A DNA stretch of 24,204 bases from a virus: positions 1 to 24,204 of IMG/VR virus record IMGVR_UViG_3300042695_000196, one strand, 5' to 3'. The notes beneath the pieces were generated by a model, which did no database searches, had not been told where the DNA came from, and worked only from the letters and a program-made list of their open reading frames with translations. The first letter of the stretch is position 1. Every line of letters starts with the position of its first letter. Of the stretch, positions 21,087 to 24,204 are shown piece by piece. Made by a program: the position numbers and the translations under genes.

Positions 21087-21442
21087 TTACCTAAAAATTT
21101 AAAGTCTAATAATATGTCACCTTCAGTTTGCACCTTTAGAGCTGGGTCTATAAATACAACCTTTTTATTTGAAGGATCTTTACTTACTAAATTATTCTTC
21201 TCACACTTGTTAATACAGTTTCTTACTGTTTGCTCTGACTTAAATATCTTATGTTCATCAGATGCTTCATAACAAAAATGAGAAAGTTCAATTGGACCAA
21301 GTAATGATAACAGAGTTAAACATTCCAGATCAGACTCACTCATTGTTATACGGTTAATATAACAATGAGTTAAGATCTGAAACTTAATGATATCATTTTT
21401 TGACATCACTACTCTTTTCTGTACCTGATTAACTAAAGCCAT
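21083..21442 (-). CDS. Winged-helix candidate regulator
   Basis: A 119-residue protein. After an N-terminal helical part (KNDIIKFQILTHCYINRITM), with SESDLECLTLLSLLGPIELS continuing it, residues about 67-98 read FKSEQTVRNCINKCEKNNLV then SKDPSNKKVVFIDP. This is a helix-turn-helix followed by a wing, as in winged-helix proteins. The C-terminus is beta-like (VQTEGDILLDFKFLGK). I recall closely similar small proteins in crAss-like phages, of unknown role. It could be a late-gene regulator, or a DNA-recognition subunit such as a small terminase. Two-base gap upstream, four-base overlap downstream with the HU-like gene. Confidence 0.6.
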   Translation of the reverse strand: MALVNQVQKRVVMSKNDIIKFQILTHCYINRITMSESDLECLTLLSLLGPIELSHFCYEASDEHKIFKSEQTVRNCINKCEKNNLVSKDPSNKKVVFIDPALKVQTEGDILLDFKFLGK

Positions 21443-21444
21443 GA

Positions 21445-21729
21445 TTAGTCTTTCTTAAGCTTTCTTTTTGGAGCTTCTGTTTCTGGATACTCTAAGTCAT
21501 CTTCTTCTTCACCATTCTCAGCATTCTTAGCTTCATTCATCATCATAGCATACTGCATCTGAAGACTCATTCTTTTAAACCTTGCTTCATCAATAGCTAG
21601 AAGTTTTTGTTCATACACTAGTTGGGCATCAAGATAAGGTACTGAATCTGTGTAAAATTCAAGCATAGAAGCCTTCTTTTCAGCTAGTTGCTCAGGAGTT
21701 AATTCCTCCTCAAAATGTTGGTTTTCCAT
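21445..21729 (-). CDS. Small acidic helical protein, first gene after the terminator
   Basis: A 94-residue protein. Residues 1-75 are helical (EEELTPEQLAEKKASMLEFY; LAIDEARFKRMSLQMQYAMM). The end is strongly acidic (ENGEEEDDLEYPETEAP) with a short KRKLKKD tail. No enzymatic motif is seen. It is the first gene behind the terminator at 21792-21823 and the promoter candidate at 21753-21779, so it probably leads an operon that continues into the packaging genes. Leader ATATATAAAATGG, the same type as the capsid gene. Confidence 0.6.
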   Translation of the reverse strand: MENQHFEEELTPEQLAEKKASMLEFYTDSVPYLDAQLVYEQKLLAIDEARFKRMSLQMQYAMMMNEAKNAENGEEEDDLEYPETEAPKRKLKKD

Positions 21730-21752
21730 TTTATATATTTTAAAAGTTTAGA

Positions 21753-21779
21753 CAAATATACAATAAAAGTTTAAACAAG
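21753..21779 (-). promoter_or_regulatory. Candidate Bacteroidota-type promoter
   Basis: The minus strand has TATATTTG (21753-21760), an exact fit to the Bacteroidota -7 consensus TAnnTTTG, 24 bases before the ATG at 21729. Upstream is TTG (21776-21778) at a spacing of 15, shorter than usual for the -33 element. TAAACTTTTA is repeated on both sides of the box. The place between a terminator and the first gene of a run supports it. Confidence 0.5.
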
Positions 21780-21791
21780 ATATATTTAAAA

Positions 21792-21823
21792 CAAAAAATC
21801 CAGGCATACAAAGTACCTGGATT
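21792..21823 (-). terminator. Intrinsic terminator of the lysis region
   Basis: Minus strand: AATCCAGG, an 11-base loop, CCTGGATT, then TTTTGTTTT. It begins about 20 bases after the stop of the last lysis-region gene and precedes the promoter candidate. It is the clearest operon boundary in the window. Confidence 0.9.
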
Positions 21824-21844
21824 AGTATATCTAGTATATCTTAA

Positions 21845-22099
21845 TCATAGTCCTGGAACTCTTCTTCTTTTTATATACTTCTTCTGTCTGACTTTTCTTT
21901 TGCTTCCTCTACAACCCGGAGGATCACCTGGTCCACCAGTACATTGACTTTCTGCAGATGCTGCATTAGGAGATTGCAAACCTGTTACTCCACCAACTTC
22001 ATAGCTCTTCATTGACCTTATCATTGGTGCAGGTCCACCTTTCTGCATTGACTTACAGAATACTGTAGCATCTGTAACTCCTTTTAATCCATGTTTCAT
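21845..22099 (-). CDS. Small basic protein related to the KGG cluster
   Basis: I choose the ATG at 22097-22099 (MKHGLKGVTDATVFCKSMQK), giving 84 residues. It follows the upstream stop by one base and has AAAAAAGGATAAT before it, one of few Shine-Dalgarno-like boxes here. A longer frame from 22144 would overlap the 104-residue gene by 44 bases. Residues 19-37 hold QKGGPAPMIRSMKSYEVGGV, the same K-GG...YEVGG layout as the 293-residue protein. It continues CTGGPGDPPGCRGSKRKVRQ, similar to CAGPNKPPRCKK there. Strongly basic end (KKYIKRRRVPGL), stop TGA. The role is unknown; being in the lysis region while resembling the post-capsid cluster is notable. Confidence 0.6.
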   Translation of the reverse strand: MKHGLKGVTDATVFCKSMQKGGPAPMIRSMKSYEVGGVTGLQSPNAASAESQCTGGPGDPPGCRGSKRKVRQKKYIKRRRVPGL

Positions 22100-22100
22100 A

Positions 22101-22415
22101 TTATCCTTTTTTATTGTGTTTAGTAACTTTAGTATTATAAGCATACTTAGTTTTAGATGTTAGCTGTCTTGTTTTATCAACTGTTTTTATTTTGTCACCT
22201 TTTTTGTTATAGACATCTACTGTTTTTTCAGCATAACCTGGACGTGGTGCAACAGTACCTGTACTTGGCTTTTCTTTCCAGCCTTCAGTTACTCTTGTTC
22301 TGCCAGTCAAAGGATTAGTAAAAGATTTAGTTTTAGGTGGATCATTTTTTACATTGATACCATTTTGAGCTTTAACCAATTTTTTAGTTTTTGCTTTTTT
22401 GATTATCTTTTTCAT
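22101..22415 (-). CDS. Small basic protein
   Basis: A 104-residue, Lys/Thr-rich protein starting MKKIIKKAKTKKLVKAQNGI, similar to the start of the 87-residue cluster protein (KKLIKGENGVEI). The middle has NPLTGRTRVTEGWKEKPSTG and the end a series of short beta-like basic repeats (KTVDVYNKKGDKIKTVD). No enzyme motif or membrane segment is visible. It lies two bases after the stop of the 52-residue gene. Possibly DNA- or envelope-associated by charge; the function is not known. Confidence 0.55.
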   Translation of the reverse strand: MKKIIKKAKTKKLVKAQNGINVKNDPPKTKSFTNPLTGRTRVTEGWKEKPSTGTVAPRPGYAEKTVDVYNKKGDKIKTVDKTRQLTSKTKYAYNTKVTKHNKKG

Positions 22416-22417
22416 AG

Positions 22418-22576
22418 TTATCTATTTTTAATTGTAAAGTTTAAAACAGTAAGTAGATAAAACTCTCTTGATATATCTATCTCTAGTGAGAATATGTCCA
22501 AACTAGATAATCTCAATCTTACCATCACTTTATCCCACTGCTTCTTTGAATTATTCCAGTTGTTTCTCAGTTTCAT
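22418..22576 (-). CDS. Small ORF filling the gap after the endolysin
   Basis: A 52-codon frame: MKLRNNWNNSKKQWDKVMVR, LRLSSLDIFSLEIDISREFY, LLTVLNFTIKNR, stop TAA. Its ATG comes one base after the endolysin TAG, and its stop lies two bases before the next ATG. It thus fills the otherwise empty 162 bases exactly, in the spacing style of this operon, which argues that it is real. It has a basic amphipathic first half and a hydrophobic C-terminal half (FYLLTVLNFTI). I see no signal peptide. It may be a lysis accessory protein, from position only. Confidence 0.6.
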   Translation of the reverse strand: MKLRNNWNNSKKQWDKVMVRLRLSSLDIFSLEIDISREFYLLTVLNFTIKNR

Positions 22577-22577
22577 A

Positions 22578-23456
22578 CTATAAGCTTAATAACATATCAA
22601 TTAACTCTTGCTGCGGGAACATGTCCACTTTACCTCTTAATACATTAGTGTGAGAGTACATTCCTGGTGTAGAATTAGCTCTAGCCAAATCTAATACATC
22701 AAATCCATCAGCACCTTTTGCTCTTACATACTCTACTAAACCTACTCTAGGATCTATGTTATATTTCTCAGCTACAAATAATATCCATTGTTTTAATGCA
22801 GTTATCTGAGCATCTGAGTATCTGTGCCAGAACTGAAATCCACGGAATGGTTTAGCTAGCTTAACTATTTGGTTAGGATCTGCTGGTGTACCAACATATG
22901 TTTTACCATTAACTATCTGACCCATACAACATACCTCAATAGCTACAGAGTTTCTATGCATAACAGAGTTACCTGTACCTGTGTGCCACCCATATCCTCC
23001 TTCTGGAAAACACTGAATTAATTCACCGTCATACTTAGTATCTCCATTTCTAACAGACTGTCCTCCTAATACAAATTCAGTGGCTACATTACCTCTGTCA
23101 TCTCTTGCCCACATATCAGCAACCTGATAAGGGTCTTCCCATCCTGCTGTGTGGTGTAAGAATATCCAATTTTTTGGAACTGGGCCAGCAAAATAAGTAC
23201 CCGGGATCATGTAATGTTTCTTAATCTCTAGAGCTTTTTCTACTTCTAGATTTTCTGCATTATCTGTATTAAGGATACCCATGTGTGCCCAAGTCTTAGT
23301 ACCTACTATACCATCTGCTACCAGACCATTTTTCTTCTGGTAAGATTTTACTGCAGATTCTGTTTTAGGACCAAAGATTCCGTCAGCTGTAAGTTTTAAG
23401 AATTCTTGAAGAGTAACCACTGATGGTCCCTTGCTTCCTTTCTTTAAAACAGACAT
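22578..23456 (-). CDS. Endolysin: N-acetylmuramoyl-L-alanine amidase with peptidoglycan-binding domain
   Basis: A 292-residue lysis enzyme that cuts the amide bond between N-acetylmuramic acid and L-alanine in peptidoglycan. Residues 1-60 are a peptidoglycan-binding domain with two short repeats (LTADGIFGPKTESAVKSYQK and LVADGIVGTKTW). Residues about 90-285 are an Amidase_2/PGRP-type domain: IFLHHTAG (H101 as first zinc ligand), GYGWHTG (H158), SVAIEV (E174) and YSHTNVLRGKVDMFP (H269 and D278 as the other ligands). The H/H/D set resembles AmpD-type rather than T7 lysozyme-type amidases (H/H/C). No signal peptide, so release needs a holin, for which the gene at 23727-24005 is the candidate. 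Stop TAG. Confidence 0.9.
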   Translation of the reverse strand: MSVLKKGSKGPSVVTLQEFLKLTADGIFGPKTESAVKSYQKKNGLVADGIVGTKTWAHMGILNTDNAENLEVEKALEIKKHYMIPGTYFAGPVPKNWIFLHHTAGWEDPYQVADMWARDDRGNVATEFVLGGQSVRNGDTKYDGELIQCFPEGGYGWHTGTGNSVMHRNSVAIEVCCMGQIVNGKTYVGTPADPNQIVKLAKPFRGFQFWHRYSDAQITALKQWILFVAEKYNIDPRVGLVEYVRAKGADGFDVLDLARANSTPGMYSHTNVLRGKVDMFPQQELIDMLLSL

Positions 23457-23458
23457 TG

Positions 23459-23761
23459 TTACTTACGGTTAAATTTTTTACTCATCATATGAGCAACCCA
23501 TTTACCAACTCTTTGTAGTACTGGAGTCTCAGCTTCTACTTTAACTGTAGTGCCTTCATCTGTCTTAGTAACTTCTACATCTAATTTTCTAGAGTCTAGT
23601 ACAAACTTCTTTTCTTCTTCATTAGCTTTTACTGTAACATCTACTTTAGGTGTATCTACTACTACATCTAAGTTCTTGTCTTTTTTCTTAACACTTACTC
23701 TGGTTTTCTTTACCTTAACTTCAGCATTAATTTCCACTTGTGGTTTTACTTTCTTTGCCAT
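23459..23761 (-). CDS. Lys/Val-rich beta-repeat protein in the lysis region
   Basis: A 100-residue protein dominated by alternating hydrophobic and charged residues (VEINAEVKVKKTRVSVKKK; DVVVDTPKVDVTVKANEE; LDVEVTKTDEGTTVKVEAE). It ends in a basic amphipathic helix, VGKWVAHMMSKKFNRK. The pattern predicts repeated beta strands, with a VDV / VEV motif about every 8-12 residues. The ATG overlaps the holin-like gene by 35 bases, and the endolysin ATG lies two bases after its stop. It may be an accessory lysis or spanin-like protein, but no lipobox or signal peptide is present. Confidence 0.55.
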   Translation of the reverse strand: MAKKVKPQVEINAEVKVKKTRVSVKKKDKNLDVVVDTPKVDVTVKANEEEKKFVLDSRKLDVEVTKTDEGTTVKVEAETPVLQRVGKWVAHMMSKKFNRK

Positions 23762-24005
23762 TTTTCTTTTTTTTAGTTATTACTGTTTCTAAATCCTTGT
23801 AATCTTCTACTGTTAATTGGGATAAAGTAGCTGCTACTGTTCCTGCAGTTACTAAATATCCAGCCACTGTTACTACTGTAGCTGGTAATGTTATTGGAGC
23901 TGCTATTACTACTCCGGCTGCTGCACCTACTGCAATTGCAACCTTTTGTACTTTCTTCCAGAACTTAGGTGTTTTAGCATTCCATCTTTTTTTTAAATTA
24001 GTCAT
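23727..24005 (-). CDS. Holin-like membrane protein
   Basis: A 92-residue protein with a basic N-terminus (MTNLKKRWNAKTPKFWKKVQ) and two Ala/Val/Gly-rich hydrophobic segments, at about 22-40 (VAIAVGAAAGVVIAAPITL) and 43-62 (VVTVAGYLVTAGTVAATL), joined by a Pro turn. The C-terminus is Lys-rich (TKKKKNGKESKTTSGN). Size, two membrane helices, a charged tail and a place two genes before the amidase fit a class II holin, which makes the membrane lesion that lets the endolysin reach the wall. An eight-base overlap with the gene upstream. Holin is the best guess, but other small membrane proteins look alike. Confidence 0.7.
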   Translation of the reverse strand: MTNLKKRWNAKTPKFWKKVQKVAIAVGAAAGVVIAAPITLPATVVTVAGYLVTAGTVAATLSQLTVEDYKDLETVITKKKKNGKESKTTSGN

Positions 24006-24198
24006 GTCTACTGTTTACTATAAATAATTTTACTGCATCTGATAATTCACTTACATTCTTTGCTAAGTTTTTAATTTCAAGCTGTGTAAGTTCTTGTAGT
24101 GCTTGATATTTTATTTGACTTTCTTGCTGTACCAATTCTATTTTACCTTTTAACTTACCTTGTTCTTCTGTATTTTTTCTAACATCAGAGTGTATCAT
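23998..24198 (-). CDS. Small coiled-coil protein
   Basis: A 66-residue helical protein: MIHSDVRKNTEEQGKLKGKI, then ELVQQESQIKYQALQELTQL and EIKNLAKNVSELSDAVKLF. The heptad pattern predicts one long coiled coil. It begins seven bases from the right edge (leader TTAAAA), so its upstream partner is not visible. It overlaps the holin-like gene by eight bases and so probably belongs to the lysis operon. No function can be assigned. Confidence 0.55.
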   Translation of the reverse strand: MIHSDVRKNTEEQGKLKGKIELVQQESQIKYQALQELTQLEIKNLAKNVSELSDAVKLFIVNSRHD

Positions 24199-24204
24199 TT
24201 TTAA

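Noticed and set aside
22100-22144. Longer start of the small basic protein at 22144
   Set aside because: It needs a 44-base overlap. The ATG at 22099 has a purine-rich box and normal spacing.
1-24204. Stop-codon recoding (TAG or TGA read as sense), as occurs in some crAss-like phages
   Set aside because: TAG ends the endolysin and portal genes and TGA ends the small protein at 21845 at sensible places. All frames are full length under the standard code.
1-24204. tRNA genes, CRISPR arrays, insertion sequences, integrase or attachment sites
   Set aside because: None could be seen on either strand by eye. No repeat-spacer structure, transposase motif or cloverleaf-like sequence was found.

Overview
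The window looks like the late (structure, packaging and lysis) half of a tailed double-stranded DNA phage of Bacteroidota, most likely a crAss-like phage (Crassvirales). Seen directly: every convincing gene is on the minus strand, genes are packed with gaps of 0-25 bases or short stop/start overlaps, the DNA is visibly AT-rich, and most starts lack a Shine-Dalgarno box and instead have A-rich leaders such as TATAAAATG. One intergenic stretch carries a Bacteroidota-type -7 box (TATATTTG). The gene order large terminase, portal, acidic scaffold-like protein, major capsid protein, neck/tail proteins is that of crAss-like phages, as are an HU/IHF-like protein and a structural protein beginning MSYFNHAF. 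Family names are from memory; no search was run.

Reading in the direction of transcription (high to low coordinates): (1) 24198-21845 is a lysis region: coiled-coil protein, holin-like membrane protein, Lys/Val-rich protein, amidase endolysin with a peptidoglycan-binding domain, a 52-residue small ORF that tiles the gap exactly, and two basic Gly/Lys proteins. It ends in a clear intrinsic terminator at about 21792-21823. (2) From 21729, just after a promoter candidate, runs a compact set of small DNA-associated or regulatory proteins: an acidic protein, a winged-helix candidate, an HU/IHF-like protein, a zinc-ribbon protein, a coiled-coil protein, a small unknown, a PD-(D/E)XK nuclease, and a 171-residue protein directly before the packaging genes. 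(3) A free-standing HNH homing endonuclease with NUMOD repeats sits immediately before the large terminase. Portal, scaffold-like and major capsid genes follow. (4) A strong GAAA-tetraloop hairpin with a T-run follows the capsid gene. Then come a 338-residue protein and eight consecutive strongly basic proteins that share KGG / KYxxGG motifs. (5) The left part holds a neck-type protein, a Dps/ferritin-like protein, a 526-residue structural protein followed by a second hairpin, a Cys-rich 180-residue protein, a zinc-ribbon mini-protein, and a large Cys-rich repeat protein (at least 586 residues) that runs off the left edge.

The genes together describe DNA packaging (terminase, portal), head assembly (scaffold, capsid), probable capsid cargo or ejected proteins (basic cluster), neck and tail assembly, and host lysis. 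The least explained features are the tandem family of basic KGG proteins, whose motif recurs in the portal tail and in the lysis region, and the Dps-like protein that keeps most ferroxidase ligand positions with exact spacing. Also unexplained are the paired hairpins placed directly after two probable high-copy structural genes with no evident promoter behind them. No tRNA, rRNA, CRISPR array, insertion sequence or integrase was seen.
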